From positions 1 to 64,000 of the forward strand of contig NZ_JAKGAO010000006.1 of NCBI RefSeq assembly GCF_021532315.1: a DNA stretch of 64,000 nucleotides, in the 5' to 3' direction. This DNA comes from Paenibacillus tarimensis. GTDB lineage: Bacteria > Bacillota > Bacilli > Paenibacillales > Paenibacillaceae. The translations under genes were made by a program, and so were the position numbers. The notes below the pieces were generated by a model, which did no database searches, was not told the origin of the DNA, and saw only the letters and a program-made list of their open reading frames with translations. Shown in pieces: positions 8,560 through 16,612 of this stretch; within the stretch, counting starts at the first letter, position 1; every line of letters starts with the position of its first letter.

Positions 8560-9657
8560 ATGAAGAAAGATAGCGGGAAGCGGTCGCGTACATCCGGCCG
8601 CACAGACGGGAGGCGGGAGGGCTTCGTTCGGGGCTGGAGGGATGGCGCCTGCCGGGCTGCGGTTGCTGCGTCCACTGCATCAGCAAGCCGGATAACAAAA
8701 CGGCCGCTTCGCATTCTCTATATACCGCAGGGCTTCGATGCTATTGATGAGGGGGTAGCCGCGGCACTCCGCGAGTGTGCAGCAGAGGTGAAGGTCGGTA
8801 AGGCTGACAGCATGCGGGAAACAGCTGCCGCCATGCAGCCGGATCTCATGCTGGTGCTCAATGGCCTTCATGTGTTCCCGGAGGACCATCTGGAGCAGGT
8901 CGATGATATCCGGTCTATGGGGATCAAGACGGCGATCTGGTTCGCGGATGACCCTTATGTGACGGAATATACAGCGTCTATTGCTCCCCGGTATGATGTC
9001 GTATTCACCCATGAACTGAGCACAGTGCCTTTCTACCGGGATTTGGGATGTGACCGGGTCCACTATCTGCCATTCGCCGCATATCCGGGGATCTTCAAGC
9101 CGCTTGCGGTTGGTCCAGAGTATTGGAGTGATGTCTGCTTTATCGGACAGGGCTTCTGGAATCGGATCCGGATGTTTGACGAGATCGCCGATGAACTGAG
9201 CGGACGCCGTGTCTTCATTGCCGGCGGGCTATGGGAGCGGTTAAACCATTTCAGCCGCCTGGCCCCTTCCATCCGTTCGGGCTGGCTGCCCGTGGAGGAT
9301 TCGGTCCGCTTTTACAATGGGGCGAAGATTGTCATTAACCTTCACAGGACGGCTGAGCCGGGCAAGGACAACCGGAATACCTATGGCCTCCCTGGCCGCT
9401 CCATTAATCCCAGAACCTTTGAAATCAACGCATGTGGTGCCTTTCAACTAACGGACAAAAGAGAGGATCTGAGCACTTATTTTAAGCCGGGGCGGGAAAT
9501 TGAAACATTCAGCAGCGCAGCAGAGCTCACAGCAAAAATCCGCTATTACCTGCAGCACGAGGAACAGCGCAGCCGGATTGCGGTCCGCGGTCTGCTGCGC
9601 ACGCTGAGAGACCATAACTATGCCAACAGATTGGATCGGCTTCTATCCTTAATCTAA
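8560..9657 (+). CDS. CgeB-family glycosyltransferase with basic/Gly-aromatic N-terminal tag
   Basis: The 365-aa protein has a basic start and a short Gly-aromatic motif (REGFVRGWRDG, residues 19-29). A Rossmann-type N-terminal half follows from about residue 48 (PLRILYIPQG, WFADDPY). The C-terminal domain has INPRTFEINACGAFQLTD, the hallmark of the CgeB / glycosyl transferases group 1 family. In B. subtilis CgeB is made late in sporulation under sigma-K and affects the outer spore surface polysaccharide, which makes a spore-crust role likely. It is paralogous to the next gene. The Shine-Dalgarno (AAGGCGGTG) is about ten bases away. Confidence 0.8.
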   Translation: MKKDSGKRSRTSGRTDGRREGFVRGWRDGACRAAVAASTASASRITKRPLRILYIPQGFDAIDEGVAAALRECAAEVKVGKADSMRETAAAMQPDLMLVLNGLHVFPEDHLEQVDDIRSMGIKTAIWFADDPYVTEYTASIAPRYDVVFTHELSTVPFYRDLGCDRVHYLPFAAYPGIFKPLAVGPEYWSDVCFIGQGFWNRIRMFDEIADELSGRRVFIAGGLWERLNHFSRLAPSIRSGWLPVEDSVRFYNGAKIVINLHRTAEPGKDNRNTYGLPGRSINPRTFEINACGAFQLTDKREDLSTYFKPGREIETFSSAAELTAKIRYYLQHEEQRSRIAVRGLLRTLRDHNYANRLDRLLSLI

Positions 9658-9691
9658 ATACGGTCTGAACAGGAAAGGAGAGGTGCTTCTT

Positions 9692-10864
9692 ATGCAGCGT
9701 AAGAGAAGATTACGAAGGTCTGCGAGGCCAGGTCAATCCAGATCGGCTGCCCGCAGGGGAACCCGAATGCAGACTGACGCTGACAGGCTGTACGAGAAAG
9801 GCAGGCAGGACGGGTATCCGAACGGCTACCGGGATGGATATTGGCTGGGACAATGCGAATATGTAATTCGCCATGCGGAACAGCCATCTATCGTACGGCC
9901 GCTTCATGTCCTCTATGTCACGACAGGAAAAGGATACCCGTATTCGCCTTTGGATGAGGCGGTCTCCGTGTCGCTGCGCCAGCTGGTCAGCAGGGTGTCT
10001 GTGGTTGGTCCAGGGGATGGAGTGGCACAGACCGCGCTTAGTCTCCGTCCCGATCTGGTGCTGTTTCTGGATGCACTGGACTTTGACACCGCTGAGGTGG
10101 ATTTAATACGGGCCGGGGGCATCCGCACAGCTGTGTGGTTTACGGATGATCCGTATTATACAGACAAAACATCGCAGCTAGCAGCTCATTACGACGATGT
10201 TTTTACTCTGGAAAGCACCTGCGTAGATTTTTACCGTTCACTGGGATGCGAGCGTGTGCATCATCTTCCGCTTGCCTTCTTCCCGGCACATTTCAGGCCG
10301 CGCAATACGGCTGCGGATAATCGCAGGGAGGTTTGCTTCGTTGGCTCGGCCTATTGGAACCGTGTGGCTTTCTTCGATCAGGTGGCCGAAGAGCTGGCCC
10401 GCAGAGATGTCCGCATATCGGGCCTGTGGTGGGACCGGCTGCAGACCTATCCGATCTTGTCCTCCAAGATCGAGCTGGGGAGATGGATGGAGCCTTTGCA
10501 GACTTCGGAGACATACAGCGGTGCCAAAATTGTTATCAATATGCATCGTTCACCCGACGATACAACCTTTAACTTCAACAGCGCGGGGATCGGCGCGGCC
10601 ACACCTAATCCGCGTACCTTCGAAATAGCAGGCTGCGGTACGCTGCAGCTGACTGACGAGCGGTCCGATCTTGCGCGCTATTATAAGCCGGGCATTGAAC
10701 TGGCGACCTATGGGACGCCTGAAGAGCTGATTGCCAAAATCGATTACTACCTGGCTCATGAAGAAGAACGGCAGGCTGTCGCCATACGGGGACTGTACCG
10801 GACGTTTCACGAGCATACCTACGTTCACCGGCTTAACTCTCTGCTGCTTACGCTGTTCGGATAG
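9692..10864 (+). CDS. CgeB-family glycosyltransferase, tandem paralog with stronger Gly-Tyr tag
   Basis: ATG 9692 lies after GGAAAGGAGAGG; GTG 9683 would overlap that Shine-Dalgarno. Residues 1-30 are Arg-rich; residues 34-54 contain a clear repeat (YEKGRQDGYPNGYRDGYW). The catalytic part parallels the upstream gene: LHVLYVTTG, WFTDDPYY, CFVGSAYWNRV, then NPRTFEIAGCGTLQLTDE. Length is 390 aa. The two genes differ enough that they probably use different sugars or acceptors. No terminator is apparent between this gene and the GT4 gene at 11032. Confidence 0.8.
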   Translation: MQRKRRLRRSARPGQSRSAARRGTRMQTDADRLYEKGRQDGYPNGYRDGYWLGQCEYVIRHAEQPSIVRPLHVLYVTTGKGYPYSPLDEAVSVSLRQLVSRVSVVGPGDGVAQTALSLRPDLVLFLDALDFDTAEVDLIRAGGIRTAVWFTDDPYYTDKTSQLAAHYDDVFTLESTCVDFYRSLGCERVHHLPLAFFPAHFRPRNTAADNRREVCFVGSAYWNRVAFFDQVAEELARRDVRISGLWWDRLQTYPILSSKIELGRWMEPLQTSETYSGAKIVINMHRSPDDTTFNFNSAGIGAATPNPRTFEIAGCGTLQLTDERSDLARYYKPGIELATYGTPEELIAKIDYYLAHEEERQAVAIRGLYRTFHEHTYVHRLNSLLLTLFG

Positions 10865-11031
10865 CAGGCAGATGTTTTGGGTACAGTCGTCCGCCGGTTA
10901 ACCCGCCGAATTTGTACGAATGGCAAGGGTTCAAATGTCGTGCCAGTTAGTTTGTCCCTTTAATATAGTGTACTACCCGTCACAAAGGAGGTGACCCGTA
11001 CCCGCGGCAGTGAAGAACCGGGTATGGAACC

Positions 11032-12612
11032 ATGCATACTACAAAACCAAGGATGCTCGTGTTTTCCCATCTCTGCAGCCCGACTTACGTGACTGGAGCC
11101 GAAAAGCTGCTGCTGTTCATGGTCCGAGAGCTGCTTCCAAGCTATGATTGCACACTGGTTGTTCCCGGTGAGGGGATGATTGCGGCGAACGCAAGGGAGA
11201 TGGGCGTGAAAGTCGCCGTTATGCCTCTTCCGCTTGTTGTATCACTGTATCTCGGACAGCCTGAGTTCGAGGTTGAGGTACAGAAGGCCATGGAAGGCAT
11301 GGAATGGACAATGCTGGTGGAACTGCTCGTGCGTATGCAGCCTGATGCTGTACTTGTCAGTACGGCAGTTCATCCGCTGCCGGCAGTGGCGGCCAAGTCG
11401 CTTGGTATCCCGACAGTCTGGGCCATTATGGAAACCATGCGTGAAACGGAATATACAACAGCGGCAGCCGGGTGGATGGGACGGCAGGCCGACAGAATTA
11501 TTGGAATTTCGGCTTCGACGCTCAGACCGTTCCTCAGCGCCGGACTTGCAGACAAATGCACAATCCTTCCGCCTTCCTGGCAAATAGCAGACCTGGCTCC
11601 GGAAACATGGACGGTTAACCGGTCCAGCGTTCGAAGGCAGCTGGGGCTCGAGCATCATCATCTGCTCATCGGCTATATCGCATCAGCCATCTATGAAAGC
11701 AAGGGTCTTCATCATTTTATGGAGGCTGCCGTACAAACTGCTCAGCTTCATCAGCACGCCCAGTTTCTGATTGTCGGCAATCCAGTTGATGAAGCTTACT
11801 TCGAGAACTGTATGGAGGCTGCCAGAAGAGGCGGAATCATGGACCGTATCCGGCTGATCCGGTTTGAGGAGCGGATCGAGAGGGTCTACCCGGCCATGGA
11901 TATCGTCGTCATCCCAAGCCTGACTGCAGAAGGCTTTGGTATGACAGCGCTGGAGGGCATGGTTTTTGGCAAGCCAGTCGTGTCTTATGCTTCGGGTGGA
12001 CTGGAGGAAATCCACCGCGCGACGGGTAATGAGGCTTTCGCCGTTCCGCCAGGCAATGTCACAGTCCTTGCAGAGCGGATTAACCAGCTGGCGTCGGATA
12101 CTGAGCTCAGGAACAGCATAGGCCAGCGCAGCAGCGGGGCGGCAAGCAGCGCGTTCGGTATCGACGGTTACCGTGAGCGTCTTCGTCAATTCCTGGCCTC
12201 CCTGCAGGCGGTAAGTCCAGCCCTGCAGGCCCCGATTAAGGGAAGCGGCCCTACCGTCTTTGTCCGGGAAGGCGCTGTTCTCAGACCCTTTGCCACGGAG
12301 GAGGCTTTCCTGCGGGAGGGGTATCGTTTTGATCAGGTCAGGCAGGTGCCGGATGTATTGCTGCAGGCCTTACCGCACGGGAGTCCGGTCGGTGATGCTC
12401 CCGCTGACACGAAGCGGCGCGGGAACGGCAAGCGGCCGAAGCGGCTGCGCAGGAATCGAGCGGTCAGCGGAAGACGCCGCACCCGGAAGGGATCTCGGGC
12501 TAAGCTTGGCAGACCGAAGAAGACAGCCAGCCGGCGAGTCCAGCGTACATCCAGCCGGCGGAGGAGCCGTATGAAGGGAAGCGCGCGGTCAGGCAGAGGA
12601 AAGGACAGGTGA
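11032..12612 (+). CDS. GT4-family glycosyltransferase with repeat module and polycationic C-terminal tail
   Basis: The 526-aa protein has an N-terminal acceptor half from about residue 6 (MLVFSHLCSPTYVTGAEKLL) and a C-terminal GT-B half with PSLTAEGFGMTALEGMVFG (E-x7-E type signature of GT4) near residues 297-315. About residues 408-453 hold one copy of the 'FVREG...RPF...LPHGSPV' module also found twice in the gene at 5512. Residues 461-526 are almost purely Arg, Lys, Ser and Gly. Here the basic tag is C-terminal, unlike the other enzymes. The start ATG 11032 has only a weak ribosome site; an optimal AAAGGAGGTGA lies 38 bases upstream. An in-frame stop at 11011 excludes a longer product. Confidence 0.8.
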   Translation: MHTTKPRMLVFSHLCSPTYVTGAEKLLLFMVRELLPSYDCTLVVPGEGMIAANAREMGVKVAVMPLPLVVSLYLGQPEFEVEVQKAMEGMEWTMLVELLVRMQPDAVLVSTAVHPLPAVAAKSLGIPTVWAIMETMRETEYTTAAAGWMGRQADRIIGISASTLRPFLSAGLADKCTILPPSWQIADLAPETWTVNRSSVRRQLGLEHHHLLIGYIASAIYESKGLHHFMEAAVQTAQLHQHAQFLIVGNPVDEAYFENCMEAARRGGIMDRIRLIRFEERIERVYPAMDIVVIPSLTAEGFGMTALEGMVFGKPVVSYASGGLEEIHRATGNEAFAVPPGNVTVLAERINQLASDTELRNSIGQRSSGAASSAFGIDGYRERLRQFLASLQAVSPALQAPIKGSGPTVFVREGAVLRPFATEEAFLREGYRFDQVRQVPDVLLQALPHGSPVGDAPADTKRRGNGKRPKRLRRNRAVSGRRRTRKGSRAKLGRPKKTASRRVQRTSSRRRSRMKGSARSGRGKDR

Positions 12613-12616
12613 ACAT

Positions 12617-13711
12617 GTGATGCGCGTTGCAACTATATTGGGCACAAGGCCGGAAATTATCCGGCTCAGCCTGATCATCCGCAAGCTGGATCAGCTCGCG
12701 GATAAGCATGTGCTGATATTTACGGGGCAGAACTTCTCGCCCTCGCTAAGTGACATCTTCTTCCGCCAGCTCCAGCTGCGTAAGCCGGATTATACGTTCA
12801 AGCTGCCAGGACAGTCGCTTGGCAAGCAGCTGTCCGCCATGTTCGAGCAAACTGAGCAGATTCTGGAGCAGGAAAAGCCGGATGTTGTGCTAGTGCTTGG
12901 CGACACGAACAGCGCGCTGTGCGCGGTTCTCGCCGAACGAATGGGAATTCCGGTGGTTCATATGGAAGCAGGCAATCGCTGCTATGATTTGGCGGTACCG
13001 GAAGAGAAGAACCGCAAGGTTATTGATGCCGTGTCCACGATCAACATGCCTTACACATCCTACAGCAAGGAAAATCTGCTGCGGGAGGGCTTTCCCGCCC
13101 AGCGAATCGTGAAGACCGGAAATCCGATCTATGAAGTCATCAAGTACTACGCAGCTTCAATTGATAGCAGCGATGTGCTGGATAGACTGGCGCTCAAGCC
13201 AGGCGAGTATGGGGTGGTTACGGCGCACCGGGCAGAGAATGTGGACGATCCGCAGCGGCTTGACGGCATCCTGGAAGGGTTAAACCGGACAGCCGAGCGG
13301 CTGGGCAGACGTTTGATCTGCAGCGTCCACCCCCGCACGCACTCCCGGCTCCTTCACGGAATTAAGAAGCCGATGCACAGTCTGGTAGAGTTTCATGAGC
13401 CGTTTGGCTTCTTCGATTTTGTTCATCTGGAGAAGTATGCCTGCTTAGCCATTACCGACAGCGGAACCGTTCAGGAGGAGTGCTGCTTATTCCAGGTGCC
13501 GACAATTACGATCCGGCAGACCACAGAACGGCCGGAGACGGTAGACTGCGGCAGCAATGTGGTGTGCGGTCTGCATCCCGATAGGATAGAAGGTGCCGCT
13601 GTTGTTATGACAGCGATGACCAGCGGCTGGAAGCTGCCTGAGGGCTATGATACACCGGATGTTTCAGACAAGGTGGTAAAATTCTTGCTTGGAGGGAAAT
13701 GGAATGTTTAA
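12617..13711 (+). CDS. UDP-N-acetylglucosamine 2-epimerase family (CapG/FnlC-like)
   Basis: The protein begins RVATILGTRPEIIRLS, typical of non-hydrolysing UDP-GlcNAc 2-epimerases. It carries HMEAGNRCYD and PEEKNRK, the version seen in CapG/FnlC (UDP-FucNAc C2-epimerase) rather than the WecB version. VHPRTHSR and ITDSGTVQEE are also present. Length is 364 aa, normal for the family. GTG 12617 or ATG 12620 may start it. It overlaps the dehydratase gene by eight bases, and together they suggest a UDP-2-acetamido-2,6-dideoxyhexose pathway. A plain ManNAc-forming MnaA role cannot be excluded. Confidence 0.8.
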   Translation: MMRVATILGTRPEIIRLSLIIRKLDQLADKHVLIFTGQNFSPSLSDIFFRQLQLRKPDYTFKLPGQSLGKQLSAMFEQTEQILEQEKPDVVLVLGDTNSALCAVLAERMGIPVVHMEAGNRCYDLAVPEEKNRKVIDAVSTINMPYTSYSKENLLREGFPAQRIVKTGNPIYEVIKYYAASIDSSDVLDRLALKPGEYGVVTAHRAENVDDPQRLDGILEGLNRTAERLGRRLICSVHPRTHSRLLHGIKKPMHSLVEFHEPFGFFDFVHLEKYACLAITDSGTVQEECCLFQVPTITIRQTTERPETVDCGSNVVCGLHPDRIEGAAVVMTAMTSGWKLPEGYDTPDVSDKVVKFLLGGKWNV

Positions 13712-14687
13712 TAATCAGCGTATCTTGGTGACCGGCGGTACAGGATCATGGGGTTATGAGCTGATTCGCCAGCTGCTCCCTCAAAACCCCAAGGAAATTA
13801 TCGTTTTTTCACGTAATGAGTCCAGCCAGGTTGCGATGAGCCGCACCTTCGAGGATGCTCGTCTGAGCTTCTGCATCGGGGATATCCGCGACAGGGAAGC
13901 GATGATTAAAGCCTGCGAGGGAGTTGACTATGTATTCCATCTGGCTGCTCTCAAGCATGTGCCGGTTTGCGAGGATCAGCCGTACGAAGCGCTCAAGACC
14001 AATGTAATTGGTACCCAGAATGTTATCGAAGCAGCTATAGCAGGCAAGGTAAAGCGCGTCATTTATATCTCGACGGATAAAGCCGCGAATCCTTCCAACT
14101 TTTACGGAATGACGAAAGCAATTGGTGAGAAGCTGATCGTCTATGCCAATCTGCTGAAGACTTCGACCAAGTTTGTGTGTGTACGAGGCGGAAATGTGCT
14201 GGGTACCAACGGCAGCGTCATTCACCTGTTCATGGACCAGATCCGGGAGAAGCAGGAGGTCCGGATTACTGATATGCGCATGACCCGGTTCTTCCTTACT
14301 CTGGAGGATGCGATCCGGCTGCTGTTCAAGGCATCGGAGGAAAGTGCCGGAGGAGAAATCTTCGTGATGGCCATGCCAACCTGTAAAATATCCGACCTGG
14401 CTGAGGTACTGATGGATTCGCTGGGCCGTAAGGTTGCGATGGTAGAAACCGGTATTCGTCCGGGCGAGAAGATCCATGAAATTTTGCTGACCGACTACGA
14501 AAGCCAGACGACCGTTGTGTATGACAATAACTACCTGGTTATTCTGCCAACGCTTGATATTCCCGGCCTGCGGGAGCGTTACAAGAATTGCCCTCAGGTA
14601 AAATTCGACAGCTACAGCTCTGCGGATTCGCTGATGACCAAGGATGAGATCAAGGCTATGCTGGTGAGCGGGGGGTTCCTGTCATGA
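13704..14687 (+). CDS. Polysaccharide biosynthesis dehydratase/epimerase (CapE/FnlA/CapD-like SDR)
   Basis: ATG 13704 lies seven bases after GGAGGG. The 327-aa protein is an extended SDR with ILVTGGTGSWGYEL (NAD-binding), LKHVPVCE, YISTDKAANPSNFYGMTKAIGE (catalytic region, with Lys in place of part of the usual motif) and RGGNVLGTNGSVI. This is the soluble, short form of UDP-GlcNAc 4,6-dehydratases and epimerases (CapE, FnlA, PseB). With the CapG-like epimerase upstream and the reductase downstream it would make UDP-L-FucNAc or a close relative. It overlaps both neighbours slightly. Confidence 0.85.
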   Translation: MFNNQRILVTGGTGSWGYELIRQLLPQNPKEIIVFSRNESSQVAMSRTFEDARLSFCIGDIRDREAMIKACEGVDYVFHLAALKHVPVCEDQPYEALKTNVIGTQNVIEAAIAGKVKRVIYISTDKAANPSNFYGMTKAIGEKLIVYANLLKTSTKFVCVRGGNVLGTNGSVIHLFMDQIREKQEVRITDMRMTRFFLTLEDAIRLLFKASEESAGGEIFVMAMPTCKISDLAEVLMDSLGRKVAMVETGIRPGEKIHEILLTDYESQTTVVYDNNYLVILPTLDIPGLRERYKNCPQVKFDSYSSADSLMTKDEIKAMLVSGGFLS

Positions 14688-15517
14688 GATTGCTCGTCAT
14701 CGGCGGCCGAGGGATGGCCGGCCATATGCTGGTCCGTTATTTTCGCCGGGTGACGGGGGTTGAGGTGCTCTTCACGGTCCGGGACCCCAAAGGTGAAGCA
14801 GGGGAAATCTTCTTGGAAGCGGCGGACATGGGCAATGTGCTGCACGTAGTCCGTGATACAAGGCCGCAGGTCATCATAAACGCGGCAGGCGTCCTTAATG
14901 AATATGCCGAGAAGAAGCCTATCGATGCTTACCTCGTGAACGGTCTGCTGCCCCATTGGCTGCGTTATGCAGCCAACGAGGCAGGCGCAAGACTGATTCA
15001 TATCAGCTCGGACTGTGTGTTTTCCGGTCACGGTGGCGGGTATACAGAAGAACAGCGGCCGGATGGCGTATCTGTATACGCGGTGACCAAAGCGATGGGG
15101 GAAGTCTGGGATCCGCAGCATCTGACCATCCGAACCTCCATTATAGGGCCTGAAATCCGGGCGAACGGTATTGGGCTGCTCCAGTGGTTCCTGAGGCAGC
15201 AGGGAACCATTAAAGGATACGAGCGTGTAATGTGGAATGGTGTCACAACATTGGAGCTTGCGAAGGCAGTGCATTACGCAATTACGGAGCCGGAAGCTGG
15301 AGGACTTGTGCATCTTACAGCTCCCGAGCCGGTAAGCAAGCTGGAGCTGCTGCAGCTGTTCCAGAGGGTATGGAAGAGGAATGACATCTCCATAGAACCG
15401 GATGATGCGATACGCCTCGACCGTACCTTGAAATCGACAAGACATGATTGGAATTATTCGGTGCCTGATTACAGGACGATGCTGGAGGAGCTGGCGGCAT
15501 GGATGCAGGAAAAGTAG
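14684..15517 (+). CDS. RmlD-like sugar nucleotide reductase (SDR)
   Basis: The protein is 277 aa with RLLVIGGRGMAGHML, INAAGVLNEYAEK, HISSDCVFSG and YAVTKAMGE (YxxxK). These are the motifs of dTDP-4-dehydrorhamnose reductase-type enzymes. Its place in the operon corresponds to CapF/FnlB, which in Staphylococcus has an extra C-terminal cupin domain; that domain is missing here. It probably reduces a 4-keto or 3,4-epimerised UDP-6-deoxy sugar made by the preceding enzyme. The ATG overlaps the upstream stop by four bases. Confidence 0.8.
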   Translation: MRLLVIGGRGMAGHMLVRYFRRVTGVEVLFTVRDPKGEAGEIFLEAADMGNVLHVVRDTRPQVIINAAGVLNEYAEKKPIDAYLVNGLLPHWLRYAANEAGARLIHISSDCVFSGHGGGYTEEQRPDGVSVYAVTKAMGEVWDPQHLTIRTSIIGPEIRANGIGLLQWFLRQQGTIKGYERVMWNGVTTLELAKAVHYAITEPEAGGLVHLTAPEPVSKLELLQLFQRVWKRNDISIEPDDAIRLDRTLKSTRHDWNYSVPDYRTMLEELAAWMQEK

Positions 15518-16491
15518 GGGGCGCCTGCGCCTCTGGCCAGAAGCTGTTGATAACCGGCGCAGCAGGATTTACCGGCATGCATGCATGCCGGTATTTCTCT
15601 AAGCGTGGCTATGAGGTTGCTGCAGCGGTCAGGCCGGAGACGGCAGACCGCGTGAGCAGCCTATCTGATCTATCACTACCGGGCGTCAGGGCAGTAGTTT
15701 GTGACCTCGCCAATCCTGCTGCGGTCAGCCGTCTGGTCAAGGAGGTTCAGCCGGATGCTGTCCTGCATCTTGCAGGCCGGAACGCGGTGAGACCTTCGTG
15801 GGAGCAGCCGGCAGCGTGGCTGGAGACGAATGTGATGGGAACCGTATATCTGCTGGAAGCCATCCGTGCACTGGGAATGCCATGCAGGGTTCTGGTCGCA
15901 GGATCTATGATCCGTTATCACTGGCCTGCGGGCAAGGCGGCGCCTAAGCCGCCCCATCCTTACGGACTCAGCAAGACAATGCAGGTGAGTGCTGCCCTCA
16001 GCTGGCATGCCCTATACGGCATGGATGTTATGATCGCCGAGCCGTCCAATCTGATCGGTCCAGGCCCGTCGACCGGGATTTGCGCGCTGATTACAGGGCA
16101 TGCGGTAAGGGCAATGAAGCGGCAGGGAAGGGATCAAGCTCACGCTGAAGAGATACCGCCGTTTCGGCTCAGCTCCCGCACCGAGCGCCGGGACTACCTT
16201 GATGTCCGGGACGCAGTCGCTGCATACGGAGTTTTGCTCCAAGCAGGTTTGCCAGGGGTTTGCTACCCTGTCGCATCGGGTGTTTTCCGGTCGCTGGGCG
16301 AGATTGCGGATGCATTTGACAAGCTGACAGGTTCAGCCATCCATTGGGAGGTTGGCAGTTCAGCAGCTGCTTCTCCAGAGCCGGTTGACTGCTCAGCCCT
16401 CATGCAGATGGGTTGGGAACCAGCGATTCCATTTGAACAGTCGCTGTTGGATATGCTCACATACAGGAAGAGTATGGGTGAGGCAGAATGA
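15499..16491 (+). CDS. NAD-dependent epimerase/dehydratase (GDP-4-keto-6-deoxymannose reductase-like)
   Basis: The 330-aa extended SDR shows LLITGAAGFTGMHACRYF, VLHLAGRNAVRPSW, HPYGLSKTMQ (YxxxK) and EPSNLIGPGP. The pattern is closest to GDP-6-deoxy-D-lyxo-4-hexulose reductases (RMD) and GDP-mannose 4,6-dehydratase relatives. It overlaps the previous gene by 19 bases and ends the nucleotide-sugar block just before a strong terminator. Substrate is uncertain. In the usual 'SSxxVYG' region it reads 'AGSMIRYHW', a departure that may alter the active site. Confidence 0.75.
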   Translation: MDAGKVGGACASGQKLLITGAAGFTGMHACRYFSKRGYEVAAAVRPETADRVSSLSDLSLPGVRAVVCDLANPAAVSRLVKEVQPDAVLHLAGRNAVRPSWEQPAAWLETNVMGTVYLLEAIRALGMPCRVLVAGSMIRYHWPAGKAAPKPPHPYGLSKTMQVSAALSWHALYGMDVMIAEPSNLIGPGPSTGICALITGHAVRAMKRQGRDQAHAEEIPPFRLSSRTERRDYLDVRDAVAAYGVLLQAGLPGVCYPVASGVFRSLGEIADAFDKLTGSAIHWEVGSSAAASPEPVDCSALMQMGWEPAIPFEQSLLDMLTYRKSMGEAE

Positions 16492-16509
16492 CACGGTTAC
16501 GGCGAAATG

Positions 16510-16543
16510 AAAAAGCGTACAGCTGGCGGCTGTACGCTTTTTT
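16510..16543. terminator. Bidirectional terminator between convergent operons
   Basis: AAAAAGCGTACAG and CTGTACGCTTTTTT form a perfect stem with A-rich 5' and T-rich 3' arms. It can serve both the + strand sugar operon and the minus-strand GT2 gene. Confidence 0.85.
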
Positions 16544-16612
16544 GGTTGATATGCCTCATACGACTCAGATTGATAGCAGAACAGACGCCAGTATAAGCGG
16601 CCGCCGGCCGGG

